Part shown: piece after piece, positions 42,763 through 51,770 of the stretch
Numbering within the stretch: the first letter of the stretch is position 1
Layout: the number at the start of each line of letters is the position of its first letter
Translations under genes and position numbers: made by a program
The notes under the pieces: model-generated
Told to the model about the DNA's origin: nothing
Databases searched by the model: none
Seen by the model: only the letters and a program-made list of their open reading frames with translations
Source: CALDTK01 sp963837005
GTDB lineage: Bacteria; Bacteroidota; Bacteroidia; Chitinophagales; Saprospiraceae
Assembly: GCA_963837005.1 (NCBI GenBank)
Contig: CAWIMC010000001.1
Location: forward strand, 186,001 to 250,000
DNA: 64,000 bases
Direction of reading: 5' to 3'

Positions 42763-44193
42763 ATGACTTTGCGCCCTTTCGTCTTTCCGCTCACGATCTG
42801 GATGCTCTGTGCAGCGCATAGAATGTCTGCGCAGGTGATGAGCCTACAGCAAGTCGTCGATCGGGCTGTCGAGCAAAGTCTCGTTGTAGACGGCGTCGAG
42901 CAGCGCGTTCGCCAGGGGGAGATAGCTGTCCAGCAGAGCAAACTCTCGCAGTATCCTACGCTCGCGTTCCAGTCCAACGGTGGGTACCAGTTCGGTTTGA
43001 ACATCGATCCGACGACCAACAACCTCGTCCAGCAAAGTATCGGCTTTACGAGCTTCTCGCTTGATGCCGGAGCTACGCTGTATGCCGGAGGCCGTATTCG
43101 CAATACGATTGCACGAAACAAAGCCACCGTAGCAGCCGCGGAGGCTACCCTAGCAGCGACCAAACAGGACATCGCTCTTACTGCAGCTCAATTGTATCTC
43201 GAAAACCTGCTCGCAGGGGAAGCCGCGAGCAATGCTGCAAACCTCGAGTCCCAGTTTTCGGCACAGTTGCGTCAGGTCGAGGGTCGCATCGCAGCTGGGC
43301 AAGTAGCCCCCGTCGAGCGCTTGGAGATCGAGGCTAGTGTAGCTCGGCAACAACAGGCCGTAGTACGTGCGCGCAATGAGCAGTCGCTCGCCGTGCTACG
43401 CCTATCTCAGTTACTGCGTCTCCCAATAGGCCAGCAATTGCAACTCGCCAATGCCGAGAGCCTAGATCTCGACGCGGTACAGCTCGCCGATGTAGCCTCG
43501 GAGGAGCTTTTTGCCGGGGCAGTGAGCCGCCAACCGAGCCTCCGCGCGGCGAGATTGAGCGAAGAGGTTGCAGTACTCAGCACCGAGATTGCCCGCGCCG
43601 GACTGCGACCAACAGTAAGCGCCTTCGGGCAGGCCAATACCCGCTACAGCAGCGCAGCGCAAAGTTTCGTGGACGATGGCAGCTTCGTGGAGAGCGAACA
43701 ACGCGTTGTGTTCAACGGCCAAGAGACGACGATCGGGTTTCTACAACCTAACTTCTCACGAACGCCCACTCCTTTCGGACAACAGCTCAACGACTTCTTC
43801 GGACAATCCGTCGGGCTCAGCGTTCGCATCCCTATCTTTTCACAAGGACTCAACAATGCTGCCGTGGCGCAGGCGCAAAGCGCTCGCGAGGAGGCGCGCA
43901 TCGATCGAACGCAGGCTGAACTCGACTTCCGCATCGAACTCGAACAAGCGCTTCTCAATGCGCAGAACGCGCGATTGGAGGTGGCCGCCGCCCGCCGTGC
44001 GCTCGCGGCTGCGGAAGCCTCTTACGACGCTGCCGTACGTAGGCTCGAGTTTGGTGCTGGCAACGACTTCGACCTGTCTGACCAACAACTGCTTCTCGAG
44101 CAGGCACAGATCGCGCTTCTTCGAGCTCGGTACCAGTACGTTTTTAACGCCAAAGTGATCGACTTTTACCTCGGTCGCCCACTTACCCTTTAA
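42763..44193 (+). CDS. TolC family outer-membrane efflux protein
   Basis: 476 residues from the ATG at 42763. A signal peptide (FVFPLTIWMLCAAHRMSAQ) is followed by the OEP duplication: two repeats with LQQVVDRAVEQSLVV and PTLAFQSNGGYQFG, then LRAARLSEEVAVLSTEIARAGLRPTVSAFGQ. Long coiled-coil helices (VARQQQAVVRARNEQSLAVLRL, AQAQSAREEARIDRTQAELDF) form the periplasmic tunnel. It forms the outer-membrane exit duct of a tripartite efflux or secretion system with the next gene. No inner-membrane pump follows in the window. Confidence 0.92.
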   Translation: MTLRPFVFPLTIWMLCAAHRMSAQVMSLQQVVDRAVEQSLVVDGVEQRVRQGEIAVQQSKLSQYPTLAFQSNGGYQFGLNIDPTTNNLVQQSIGFTSFSLDAGATLYAGGRIRNTIARNKATVAAAEATLAATKQDIALTAAQLYLENLLAGEAASNAANLESQFSAQLRQVEGRIAAGQVAPVERLEIEASVARQQQAVVRARNEQSLAVLRLSQLLRLPIGQQLQLANAESLDLDAVQLADVASEELFAGAVSRQPSLRAARLSEEVAVLSTEIARAGLRPTVSAFGQANTRYSSAAQSFVDDGSFVESEQRVVFNGQETTIGFLQPNFSRTPTPFGQQLNDFFGQSVGLSVRIPIFSQGLNNAAVAQAQSAREEARIDRTQAELDFRIELEQALLNAQNARLEVAAARRALAAAEASYDAAVRRLEFGAGNDFDLSDQQLLLEQAQIALLRARYQYVFNAKVIDFYLGRPLTL

Positions 44194-44204
44194 TCTTCAC
44201 AGAC

Positions 44205-45614
44205 ATGACAAAGACGACCAAACGCAATCTGTGGATTCTTTTCGCCGCGCTCGTGGTTGGCGGCCTCGTAACCTGGAGTGTGCTAAAAAGCTCCGACCGT
44301 AAGGAAGGCACCGCTGTGGAGTTAGGCGTGGTCGAAAAGGGGACCATCGAGGAGCGAGTGAGTGCCTCGGGGCGAATCTTCCCGGTCACCGACGTAGGAA
44401 TCTCCAGCGACGTTAGCGGCGAGGTGGTCGAGCTGTTCGTCAAGGAGGGCGATAGCGTGCGGGCCGGGCAGCTGCTGGCCCGTATCGATGCCGACGCCTA
44501 CGAGTCGCAGGTAGCTCGCGGCCAAGCGCAAGTCAACCAGGCCCAGGCAGCTGTCTCGTCGGCGAAGGCAACCATCCAGCAACTCACCGGCGACAAAACA
44601 CGTCTCAGTGCTCAATTAGAGGCCAACCAACTCGCTGCGCGGCGCGCAGAGCAACTCGCCAAGGAGGGATTGCTAAGTCAGGCGGAACTTGAAAACGCAC
44701 AGGTGGCCGTAGCGCTTAGCAAGGCGAGCATCGCTGCCGCCGAGGCGAGTATACAGGCGGCCCAGGAGAATGTGCGCGGCAACGGCTTTCAGGTGTCCAG
44801 TGCGCAGGCCACCCTCCGCGAACTTCAAACCAGTCTCCGCCGGACCAACATCATCGCCCCGATGGATGGGATCTTGAGCCAACTCAACGTCGAGGAGGGC
44901 GAGCGCGTCGTCGGTACCATCCAAATGGCGGGTACAGAACTGGCACGCGTGGCAGACCTCACACAAATGGAGGTGCGAGTAGAGGTCTCAGAAAATGACA
45001 TCCCACGCGTCTCCCTCGGGGACCCCGTGGAAATAGAGGTCGACGCCTACCTCGATCGGAAGTTCACCGGAAAGGTGGCCGAGATATCGAGCAGCGCTAA
45101 CAATCTCACCAGCGCAGCCGGTATCCAAACGCTAAACACGGACCAAGTAACCAACTTCACCGTGACGATCCTGATCGACGCTAGTAGCTACGCAGACCTC
45201 GTTGCTGCCGGCCGCACGTACCCGTTCCGCCCGGGCATGTCCGCCTCAGTAGAGATCCTCACCGAAACCGTCGCGGACGCGGTAACCGTTCCTATTGCCT
45301 CCGTGACGGCTCGCGAGATGGATGAATCCACTAGCAACAAGAAGCCGACACCCAGCGATGACCAAGCCCCCAACAGCGATGAACTCGTCGAAGTAGTGTG
45401 GGTCGCCAAAGACGACGGCACCGTTGAGCGTCGCATCGTCAAGACGGGAGTCCAAAACCGCAAAGTGATCCAAGTTACCTCCGGACTTCAGATCGGCGAA
45501 CGCATCGTTGTCGGGCCCTACGCACAGGTGGCCCGCAAACTCAAAGACGGTAGTAAGGTCTACGAAGAAGACGACGACAATGAGACAGACGGTGATGGCG
45601 ACGATGACGCATGA
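44205..45614 (+). CDS. RND/ABC-type efflux periplasmic adaptor (HlyD/MFP family)
   Basis: 469 residues with an N-terminal membrane anchor (LWILFAALVVGGLVTWSVL). Biotinyl-lipoyl fold halves and a coiled-coil hairpin are visible: GISSDVSGEVVELFVKEGDSVRAGQLLARID, then a long helical stretch with AQVNQAQAAVSSAKATIQQL and AAEASIQAAQENVRG, then APMDGILSQLNVEEGERV. Beta-barrel and C-terminal domains follow, and the chain ends in a low-complexity acidic tail (EEDDDNETDGDGDDDA). It bridges the TolC-like protein to an inner-membrane pump not seen here. It lies 12 bases after the TolC stop. Its 3' end overlaps the glycosyltransferase gene. Confidence 0.92.
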   Translation: MTKTTKRNLWILFAALVVGGLVTWSVLKSSDRKEGTAVELGVVEKGTIEERVSASGRIFPVTDVGISSDVSGEVVELFVKEGDSVRAGQLLARIDADAYESQVARGQAQVNQAQAAVSSAKATIQQLTGDKTRLSAQLEANQLAARRAEQLAKEGLLSQAELENAQVAVALSKASIAAAEASIQAAQENVRGNGFQVSSAQATLRELQTSLRRTNIIAPMDGILSQLNVEEGERVVGTIQMAGTELARVADLTQMEVRVEVSENDIPRVSLGDPVEIEVDAYLDRKFTGKVAEISSSANNLTSAAGIQTLNTDQVTNFTVTILIDASSYADLVAAGRTYPFRPGMSASVEILTETVADAVTVPIASVTAREMDESTSNKKPTPSDDQAPNSDELVEVVWVAKDDGTVERRIVKTGVQNRKVIQVTSGLQIGERIVVGPYAQVARKLKDGSKVYEEDDDNETDGDGDDDA

Positions 45615-46242
45615 TGCAACCGTTCCAGGCGGACCTATCCGTGAGGGCACTGAAGTAATTGTGCTGGCTCGGCGCGCCGAACTCGGACGCGGCAAGACTC
45701 GACTCGCCAGGACTATGGGCGCGGAGGCTACCCTTTCGGTGTACCAACGCCTCATTCGTCTCTGTGCTGCAACCGTGCGCGCTAGCGGTCTCCCAGCCAC
45801 CGTGTTTTTCGAACCAGCGCCAGGGGACCTCGACGTTTGGGCGAGCAGCGCCTTCGATCACGGTATCCAGTCTCCTACTCCAGATCTCGGCGAGCGTATG
45901 CAAACTGCGGCGCTTGCTGTCCTGACTCGCCGCAGCGCAGTGCTGCTGATCGGCACGGACTGTCCGTACCTCACGGCGCAACACCTCCAATCGGCAGCGA
46001 CCATGCTAGAAGACCACGATGTGGTGATGGGGCCGAGTTTCGATGGGGGCTACTATTTACTGGGATTCAAGACGTGTCACCCCGAACTTTTCGATGGCAT
46101 CACCTGGAGCACCGATCGAGTAGCCGATCAGACGCGGGAGGTTTTGGCGAAAGCCGGCCTGCGACACTTCGAACTGCCCACGCTCGACGACATCGACGAG
46201 GAGGCTGATTGGTTGGCGTACCTCGCGACTCTGCACAATTAG
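45604..46242 (+). CDS. TIGR04282-family glycosyltransferase (DUF2064)
   Basis: 212 residues from an ATG at 45604 inside the end of the adaptor gene. Family features: IVLARRAELGRGKTRLART, LIGTDCPYLTAQHLQSAATMLEDHDVVMGPSFDGGYYLLGFK, TWSTDRVADQTREVLAKAGL. The TDCP-x and DGGYYLLG motifs define the DUF2064/TIGR04282 nucleotide-sugar-binding (GT-A fold) group, related to CofC/MobA-like transferases. The substrate is unknown. The exact motif copy at 46141-46155 encodes VLAKAG here, at the same place where many family members have a Leu-Gly helix. Confidence 0.88.
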   Translation: MTHDATVPGGPIREGTEVIVLARRAELGRGKTRLARTMGAEATLSVYQRLIRLCAATVRASGLPATVFFEPAPGDLDVWASSAFDHGIQSPTPDLGERMQTAALAVLTRRSAVLLIGTDCPYLTAQHLQSAATMLEDHDVVMGPSFDGGYYLLGFKTCHPELFDGITWSTDRVADQTREVLAKAGLRHFELPTLDDIDEEADWLAYLATLHN

Positions 46243-46287
46243 CTTTTTACAGACCTTAGCTAGTTACCTTTCGGCAAAACAGACATC

Positions 46288-46875
46288 ATGGGCAAGACAC
46301 TTCTCATCATTCTCCTCGCCGTGGCGGCGGTGCTCGGCTTTATGGGCTGCGGCAAATACAACTCCTTCGTCAATCAGGACGAGAACGTCAATGCGGCCTG
46401 GGCCGATGTCGAGACCCAGTACCAGCGGCGCACCGACCTCATCAGTCAAGTGGTGAGCACGGTCAAGGGTGCTGCCGACTTCGAGAGCGAAACCCTCCAG
46501 GCTGTCATCGAAGCCCGCTCGAGGGCGACCTCAATCCAGCTGACGGCCGACGACCTTACCGAGGAGAACCTCGCGAAGTTTCAGGCTGCCCAATCGGAGC
46601 TAGGGAGTTCGCTCGGGAGGCTGCTCGCCACCGCCGAAGCCTATCCACAACTCCAGACGACTGCTCAGTTCCGCGATCTTCAGAGCCAGATCGAGGGAAC
46701 TGAAAACCGTATTGCTGTTGCACGTAAGCGCTTCAACGATGCTGCTACCGCGTACAATGCCGACATCCGTACCTTCCCAAACAATTTTTTCGCGGGAGTC
46801 TTTGGTTTCGACCGTAGAGCGCTCTTTGAATCGGACCCTGGCTCGGCGAAGGCCCCGGTCATTGACTTCAATTAG
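46288..46875 (+). CDS. lemA: LemA family protein
   Basis: 195 residues. An N-terminal membrane anchor or lipoprotein-like segment (LLIILLAVAAVLGFMGCGKYN) precedes the LemA domain: NVNAAWADVETQYQRRTDLISQVVSTVKG, VIEARSRAT, LGRLLATAEAYPQLQTTAQFRDLQSQIEGTENRIAVARKRFNDAATAYNADIRTFPNNFFAGVFGF. This is the complete LemA (PF04011) pattern, four long helices. It heads a three-gene group with two TPM-domain proteins, an arrangement seen in many bacteria; its biochemical role is not established. Confidence 0.92.
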   Translation: MGKTLLIILLAVAAVLGFMGCGKYNSFVNQDENVNAAWADVETQYQRRTDLISQVVSTVKGAADFESETLQAVIEARSRATSIQLTADDLTEENLAKFQAAQSELGSSLGRLLATAEAYPQLQTTAQFRDLQSQIEGTENRIAVARKRFNDAATAYNADIRTFPNNFFAGVFGFDRRALFESDPGSAKAPVIDFN

Positions 46876-46889
46876 GCTTTCGCCAAAAC
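46875..46889 (-). repeat. Dispersed mini-hairpin element, intergenic exact copy
   Basis: Exact GGCTTTCGCCAAAAC on the plus strand. Its first base is the last base of the lemA stop codon, and it lies 25 bases before the next ATG. Confidence 0.8.
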
Positions 46890-46914
46890 CCCCGACGTTT
46901 ATCTCGCTTGCCGC

Positions 46915-47352
46915 ATGTTCTATCCCCGATTTGTGTTTACTCCTTCTCAGGAGGCGGAAATCGTGGGGGCGATTCGTGCCTTTGAAAGGCGGACGAGCGG
47001 AGAGATCCGCGTACACGTCGAGCAGAAGCTTCGGCGGCCCCCGCTCGACGAGGCCAAACGAACCTTCGAGTCGCTCGGGATGACGGACACCGCCGCACGC
47101 AACGGTGTGTTAATCCTGATCGCCCCGGCGCAAAAAGCGTTCGCCATCGTTGGTGACGCCGGCATCGATGCCGTGACCGGGGACGACTTCTGGGAAGGGG
47201 CTGCCAATGCGATGCGCCCGCTGTTTGCGAACGGAGAATATACTGAAGGCCTGACGCGGGGTATTGCGATCGCTGGTGAGGCGCTCGCCGAACACTTTCC
47301 TTACCAAACCGACGACCTCAACGAGTTGCCCGACGACATCAGTTATGCCTAA
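46915..47352 (+). CDS. TPM domain protein (short, cytoplasmic-side form)
   Basis: 145 residues, ATG at 46915, no signal peptide. The TPM (PF04536) domain is recognisable: RFVFTPSQEAEIVGAIRAFERRTSGEIRVHVEQKL, TAARNGVLILIAPAQKAFAIVGDAGID, DDFWEGAANAMRPLFANGEYTEGLTRGIAIAGEALAEHFP. It ends overlapping the start of the next, exported TPM protein by 8 bases. Having a soluble and an exported TPM protein in tandem after lemA suggests a paired function, unknown. Confidence 0.85.
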   Translation: MFYPRFVFTPSQEAEIVGAIRAFERRTSGEIRVHVEQKLRRPPLDEAKRTFESLGMTDTAARNGVLILIAPAQKAFAIVGDAGIDAVTGDDFWEGAANAMRPLFANGEYTEGLTRGIAIAGEALAEHFPYQTDDLNELPDDISYA

Positions 47353-48166
47353 GACCCTACGCCTTCACTCGTTGCCGACCTTTTGGCTGGTGCTGCTGCT
47401 GACGGTGTCGACGGTTTTGGCGAAAGCTCAAGAGGCCTCCCTGCCCGCGAAACCCTCCCGTCTGGTCAACGACTATGCCGGTGTAATTGCTAGCGAAAAC
47501 GTCGCGGCTCTCGAGCGTAAGCTCGTCGCCTACGACGATACCACCTCAACGCAGATCGCAATCGTGATCGAGCGCTACCTCGAAAGCGGTGACGCCTTCG
47601 ATCGTAGCTTCCGCATCGCCGACAGTTGGGGTATCGGCGGCGACAAAAACGACAATGGCGTACTCATTTACGTCGCGGTCGACAACCGCGAGGTCTTCAT
47701 TCAAACCGGCTATGGCGTCGAGGACCGCCTCACCGACGCGATGACCCAACGCATCATCGACCAGGTCATCGTGCCCAACTTTCGAGCGGGGGGCTACTAC
47801 CAGGGCATCGATCGCGCGACATCGGTGATGATCGAACTGCTGCAGGGGCGCTACACCGCCGACCCGAGCCAAGTCGGCGGGGGCGGGCTGAGTCCGATGA
47901 TGGTCATGATTCTGCTGTTCGTCGTCATTATCGTTATCCGGTGGTTCGCCAATCGGGGCGGCGGCGGCGGTGACTCCAACGACGGTGGGTACTACCGCGA
48001 CGGGCGATACCGCGGGCGCAGGGGCGGCGGCTGGGTCGTCTTACCGGGTGGAGGCTTCGGTGGCGGCGGTGGTTTCGGCGGTGGTGGCGGCTTCGGTGGG
48101 GGCGGTGGTTTCGGCGGCTTCGGCGGCGGCGGCTTTGGTGGAGGAGGCGCCGGCGGCAGTTGGTAG
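47345..48166 (+). CDS. Exported TPM domain protein with glycine-rich C-terminus (YgcG-like)
   Basis: 273 residues from the ATG at 47345. The signal peptide (LPTFWLVLLLTVSTVLAKAQ) contains a motif copy at 47414 (VLAKAQ). The TPM domain follows: LVNDYAGVIASENVAALERKLVAYDD, TQIAIVIERYLESGDAFDRSFRIADSWGIGGDKNDNGVLIYVAVDNREVFIQTGYGVEDRL. A membrane span (MVMILLFVVIIVIRWF) precedes a Gly/Arg-rich tail (GGGGGFGG-type repeats to the end). This is the usual YgcG layout: outside domain, anchor, low-complexity tail. Function not established; linked to membrane stress in other organisms. Confidence 0.88.
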   Translation: MPKTLRLHSLPTFWLVLLLTVSTVLAKAQEASLPAKPSRLVNDYAGVIASENVAALERKLVAYDDTTSTQIAIVIERYLESGDAFDRSFRIADSWGIGGDKNDNGVLIYVAVDNREVFIQTGYGVEDRLTDAMTQRIIDQVIVPNFRAGGYYQGIDRATSVMIELLQGRYTADPSQVGGGGLSPMMVMILLFVVIIVIRWFANRGGGGGDSNDGGYYRDGRYRGRRGGGWVVLPGGGFGGGGGFGGGGGFGGGGGFGGFGGGGFGGGGAGGSW

Positions 48167-48199
48167 TTGGGTACATGCTGGCGACCTTTACCACCGCTT

Positions 48200-49864
48200 A
48201 TGATTACGAGCCTCGACATCCGCAACTACGCGCTCATCGACGAGCTCCACGTCGCCTTCGCCCCCGGGCTCACGATCATTACCGGCGAGACCGGTGCCGG
48301 GAAGTCTATAATCCTCGGGGGGCTGGGCCTCATCATGGGGCAACGCGCGGACACCAAGGCTCTCTTCGACGCTGCCAGGAAGTGTATCGTCGAAGCGCAC
48401 TTTAACGTGGGGGCCTACGGTTTGCAGGAGTTTTTCACGGAGCACGAACTCGACTACGACGACGAACTCGTGATCCGGCGAGAGATTTTGCCTTCCGGCA
48501 AAACCCGCACGTTTGTCAACGATACCCCCACCAAGCTCTCTGTTCTCCAAGACCTCAGTCGCTCGCTGATTGATCTTCACCAGCAGTTCGACACCCTCGA
48601 CATCCACAACGTTTCTTTCCAGTTGCGAATGCTGGACGCCCTCGCCTCAAACCAGACACTTCTGCGGCAGTATGGCGGGGCTTACGCCGTCTACCAGGCA
48701 GATCGTCGAGAACTCGCGAAACTACAGGCCGAACAAGCGCGACTGCGTACCGAGGCCGACTTCGTCACCTTCCAACTCGCCGAACTTGCAGAGGCCGATG
48801 TCCAAGCCGGAGAAATGGTTGTCCTGGAGTCCGAGCTCAAGACCCTCGAGCGTGCCGAAGACATCAAGAAGGTCCTCGGCGAAACAGGCTACAAGCTCGT
48901 CGAGGACGAGAACGCGGTCGTCTCGCAGCTCCGGGACCTCGTGCCACCGGTCGACGGCCTCCGCGGCATCAACGAGGAGCTCGACAAGCAGATCCAACGC
49001 CTCGAAGAGCTTCGCTACGAACTCGACGATCTCGGCCAGACCTTTGCCGACCTCGCCGAGAACACCGAGTTCGACCCTGAGCGAATAGAAGAAGTCAACG
49101 AGCGCCTATCTATCATCTATAAGCTCATCAAGAAGCACGGCGTTGCCGATGATGCTGGGCTACTGGAGGTTCAACGCGAGTACGAATCCCGGTCGCAGAG
49201 CACGAAGCGCGTGGACCGTGAGATCAAGCAGCTCGACAAATCACTGGCTACCCAACTCCGTGTCCTCGAGGAGCGAGCCTTCGAGCTGCGCGCCCGCCGG
49301 AAATCTGTCGTCGATGACTTCCTGGTCAAAATTCACGCGCGCCTCGCCAAGCTGAGCATGGCCAGCGCCCGCCTAGCAATCGAGTTTCAAGAGTTGGATA
49401 CCCCAGGACCGCTGGGTATGGATCAGGTGGAGTACTTGTTCAGCGCCAACAAGGGCTCCCGGATGCAGCCCATCAAAGGCCAGGCCAGTGGGGGAGAGCT
49501 GAGTCGCTTGACCTTGGTCACCAAGAGTCTGGTCGCCTCGGCGATTCCTTTGCCGACGCTCATCTTTGACGAGATCGATAGTGGCGTTAGTGGCGATGTT
49601 GCCCTACGCATGGGCGAGATCTTGCACGAGCTCAGCGGTGAGCACCAGGTCGTCACCATTACGCACTCCCCACAAGTCGCCAGCCAGGCCGACCGACACT
49701 ACTTCGTGTACAAAGAGGATCTTGGCGAGCGGACGGCGACCCGTGTCCGCGAACTGGACCAACCCGCCCGCGTACAGGCCATTGCTGTGATGCTGAGTAG
49801 TGACCCCCCGAGCAAACCGGCCCTTGCGAATGCCGCAGGTTTGTTAGCTTCCGCAAAACGGTAG
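48200..49864 (+). CDS. recN: DNA repair protein RecN
   Basis: 554 residues from the ATG at 48200, where homology starts (ITSLDIRNYALIDELHVAFAPG). An SMC-like ATPase that holds broken DNA ends together. Walker A ITGETGAGKSIILGGL, the coiled-coil arms (residues 150-370), the ABC signature QASGGELSRLTLVTKSL, Walker B TLIFDEIDSGVSGDVALRMGEIL and the His switch ITHSPQVASQADRHYFVYK are all present. The variant motif copy at 48490 (GCC-GGAA-GGC) lies in the head-domain coding sequence. Confidence 0.95.
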   Translation: MITSLDIRNYALIDELHVAFAPGLTIITGETGAGKSIILGGLGLIMGQRADTKALFDAARKCIVEAHFNVGAYGLQEFFTEHELDYDDELVIRREILPSGKTRTFVNDTPTKLSVLQDLSRSLIDLHQQFDTLDIHNVSFQLRMLDALASNQTLLRQYGGAYAVYQADRRELAKLQAEQARLRTEADFVTFQLAELAEADVQAGEMVVLESELKTLERAEDIKKVLGETGYKLVEDENAVVSQLRDLVPPVDGLRGINEELDKQIQRLEELRYELDDLGQTFADLAENTEFDPERIEEVNERLSIIYKLIKKHGVADDAGLLEVQREYESRSQSTKRVDREIKQLDKSLATQLRVLEERAFELRARRKSVVDDFLVKIHARLAKLSMASARLAIEFQELDTPGPLGMDQVEYLFSANKGSRMQPIKGQASGGELSRLTLVTKSLVASAIPLPTLIFDEIDSGVSGDVALRMGEILHELSGEHQVVTITHSPQVASQADRHYFVYKEDLGERTATRVRELDQPARVQAIAVMLSSDPPSKPALANAAGLLASAKR

Positions 49865-49905
49865 TCCCGCGCTTACTTTCGCCGGTACACCTAAGGTCTA
49901 AACCC

Positions 49906-50719
49906 ATGTCTACCTCCTCCCTCCTCGCCGGCAAACGCGGCGTCATCTTTGGTGCCCTCGACGAGCGCTCGATCGCCTGGCAGGTAGCCGAAACCTGCGT
50001 CGCGCACGGCGCGCAGATTGTGCTGACCAACGCCCCTGTCGCCCTCCGCATGGGTACGCTACAGCAGCTCGGGCGACAAGCTCAACGCTCCCGTCATCGC
50101 CGCAGACGCGACGAGTTCTGAGGACATGCAGGCGATGTTCGAGCAGGCGTCTGATCACCTTGGCGGCAAGTTTGACTTCGTGTTACACTCCATCGGGATG
50201 TCGGTCAATGTTCGCAAGAAGAAGGAGTACACCGACACCAATCACGACTGGATGCTGAAGACGCTCGACATCTCGGCGATCAGCTTTCATAAGATGATGC
50301 AAGTCTTGTACCGGGGCGAGATGATGGCGGAGTGGGGGAGTATTCTCGCGCTGACTTACATCGCCGCGCAACGCAGTTTTCCACATTACGGCGAGATGGC
50401 TGATGCGAAAGCCTTGCTCGAGAGTTTCGCGCGGAGCTTTGGGTATCACTTTGGCGTTCGCGATCACGTCCGCGTCAACACGATTAGCCAGTCTCCGACG
50501 GTAACGACGGCGGGCTCGGGGGTGAAGGGGTTCTCCGATTTCTTCGACTACGCCGACACGACCTCCCCTCTGGGCAACGCCTCAGGTGAGGCGTGTGCGG
50601 CGTACTGCGCGTCGCTGTTCAGTGACTTTACACGCTACGTCACCATGCAAAACCTCTTCCACGATGGGGGCTTCAGTATGATGGGGATGAACCCGGCCTT
50701 GATGACCAGTACGCACTAA
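49906..50719 (+). CDS. fabI: Enoyl-[acyl-carrier-protein] reductase (NADH) FabI, one surplus base near 50072
   Basis: The last step of fatty acid elongation. The ATG frame gives the nucleotide site (GKRGVIFGALDERSIAWQVAE) to QQLG and then runs into RQAQRSRHRRRR and a stop. Dropping one G of the GGG at about 50070-50072 restores LGDKLNAPVIAADATSSEDM and joins it to the second frame (QAMFEQASDHLGGKFDFVLHSIGMS). That frame holds the catalytic Y-x6-K (HYGEMADAKALLE) and the C-terminus TMQNLFHDGGFSMMGMN. The product would be about 270 residues, as expected. An intact fabI is normally essential, so an assembly indel is the simplest reading. A hairpin follows. Confidence 0.88.
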
Positions 50720-50743
50720 AGGGATCGGAGTAGTCAAAAAAGA

Positions 50744-50767
50744 GGGTCGGGCGTAAACGCCCGACCC
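50744..50767. terminator. Stem-loop after fabI
   Basis: A perfect 10-pair stem GGGTCGGGCG / CGCCCGACCC with a TAAA loop. An A6 run precedes it; there is no T-run after it, so it looks like a terminator for the opposite direction or a weak one for fabI. Confidence 0.6.
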
Positions 50768-50964
50768 ATCCAATGTCCCAGAAGTGAATCTTACACCTAT
50801 AGAGGGTGATGCTTTCGTTGGTAACACAAACAGCGTGGACTGTCGGTTAAATTGCAAAGATGAGGTGGGCGGGGGAGATGGGGTGATGACTTGCGTCAGG
50901 GTGTGTCCTGAACTTGGTCAGATTAATTATCCTTACGCCTAGTGCGAAAGAGGTGCGGGCAGCG

Positions 50965-50972
50965 TACATTTG
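50965..50972 (+). promoter_or_regulatory. Bacteroidota -7 element TACATTTG upstream of DUF177-rpmF
   Basis: A perfect TAnnTTTG, 28 bases before the ATG at 51001. It sets that start against the in-frame start further upstream. Confidence 0.55.
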
Positions 50973-51000
50973 CCGCCGTTTTCAACAAAGGTTGATCATC

Positions 51001-51552
51001 ATGGAGGCGCACGCCAGCTTTGACATCCCTCTCGAAACCCTAGCAGTCGGACTGCATCAGTTCAACTACGTGCTAGACGACGCGTTCTTCGCTGCTTTTG
51101 ACACGGATCTGCTGCGCAGCGGTGACTTCACCGCGCAAGTGCAGATTGAGAAGGTTCGCAATCAATTTAACGTAAGCGTAGCCTTCGCAGGAAGTGCCGG
51201 CGTTGCGTGCGACCGCTGTCTGGACGTCTTTCGGCTTCCTCTCTCCGGCGAGAGCGAGATTGTTTTAAAGTACGATGCCGAGCTTACCAGCGAGGATGAC
51301 GAGGTAGTCTTTGTGCCCTATGGTACCGAGCGCTACAACGTCGCGAAGCTGCTGTTCGAGACCATCGGCGTTACTTTGCCGATGTCTATCCTCCACGAGG
51401 CTGCGGGGCTTGCCTGCGATCCCGACATGCTCAAGTATCTAATTCCAACCCCCGATGAGGACTCCGCGTCCGACGAAGGGGATTCCTCCATTCCCGCAGA
51501 CTCACCCTGGGCGGCGCTCCAAGCGCTCAAAGGACAGATAAATCCGAACTAA
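51001..51552 (+). CDS. DUF177 (YceD-like) protein
   Basis: 183 residues from the ATG at 51001. DUF177 proteins are encoded next to ribosomal protein L32 in most bacteria and are linked to 23S rRNA metabolism; that neighbourhood is exact here (TAATG overlap with rpmF). The characteristic C-x-x-C-like centre reads VACDRCLDVF, followed by an acidic strand region (LKYDAELTSEDDEVVFVPYG) and a disordered acidic tail (DEDSASDEGDSS). Cytoplasmic. The YceD name itself is not assigned because the family is poorly characterised. Confidence 0.88.
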   Translation: MEAHASFDIPLETLAVGLHQFNYVLDDAFFAAFDTDLLRSGDFTAQVQIEKVRNQFNVSVAFAGSAGVACDRCLDVFRLPLSGESEIVLKYDAELTSEDDEVVFVPYGTERYNVAKLLFETIGVTLPMSILHEAAGLACDPDMLKYLIPTPDEDSASDEGDSSIPADSPWAALQALKGQINPN

Positions 51553-51743
51553 TGGCACATCCCAAAAGCCGCATCTCCAAGCAGCGCAAGCGCAAGCGTC
51601 GCACCCACTACAAGGCCGATGCCCCGACCCTCAGCCGTGACGCTTCCACCGGCCTCACACACCGTCGCCACGTCGCCCACAAAGACGCCGACGGCAATCT
51701 CTACTACCGCGGCAAGATCCTCGTGCCTGCCGTAGAGGTCTAG
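51552..51743 (+). CDS. rpmF: 50S ribosomal protein L32
   Basis: 63 residues. It begins AHPKSRISKQRKRKRRTHYKA, with the standard L32 start and basic stretch, then LTHRRHVAHKDADGNLYYRGKILV. Zinc-binding Cys pairs, which many L32 proteins have, are absent, as in zinc-free paralogues of other bacteria. The start overlaps the DUF177 stop. Confidence 0.95.
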   Translation: MAHPKSRISKQRKRKRRTHYKADAPTLSRDASTGLTHRRHVAHKDADGNLYYRGKILVPAVEV

Positions 51744-51770
51744 ACCGAGCTTACCTTGCATTACTATAGA

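Noticed and set aside
47960..48166. Glycine-codon repeat as a mobile or structural DNA repeat
   Set aside because: It is the in-frame Gly-rich tail of a known TPM protein family.
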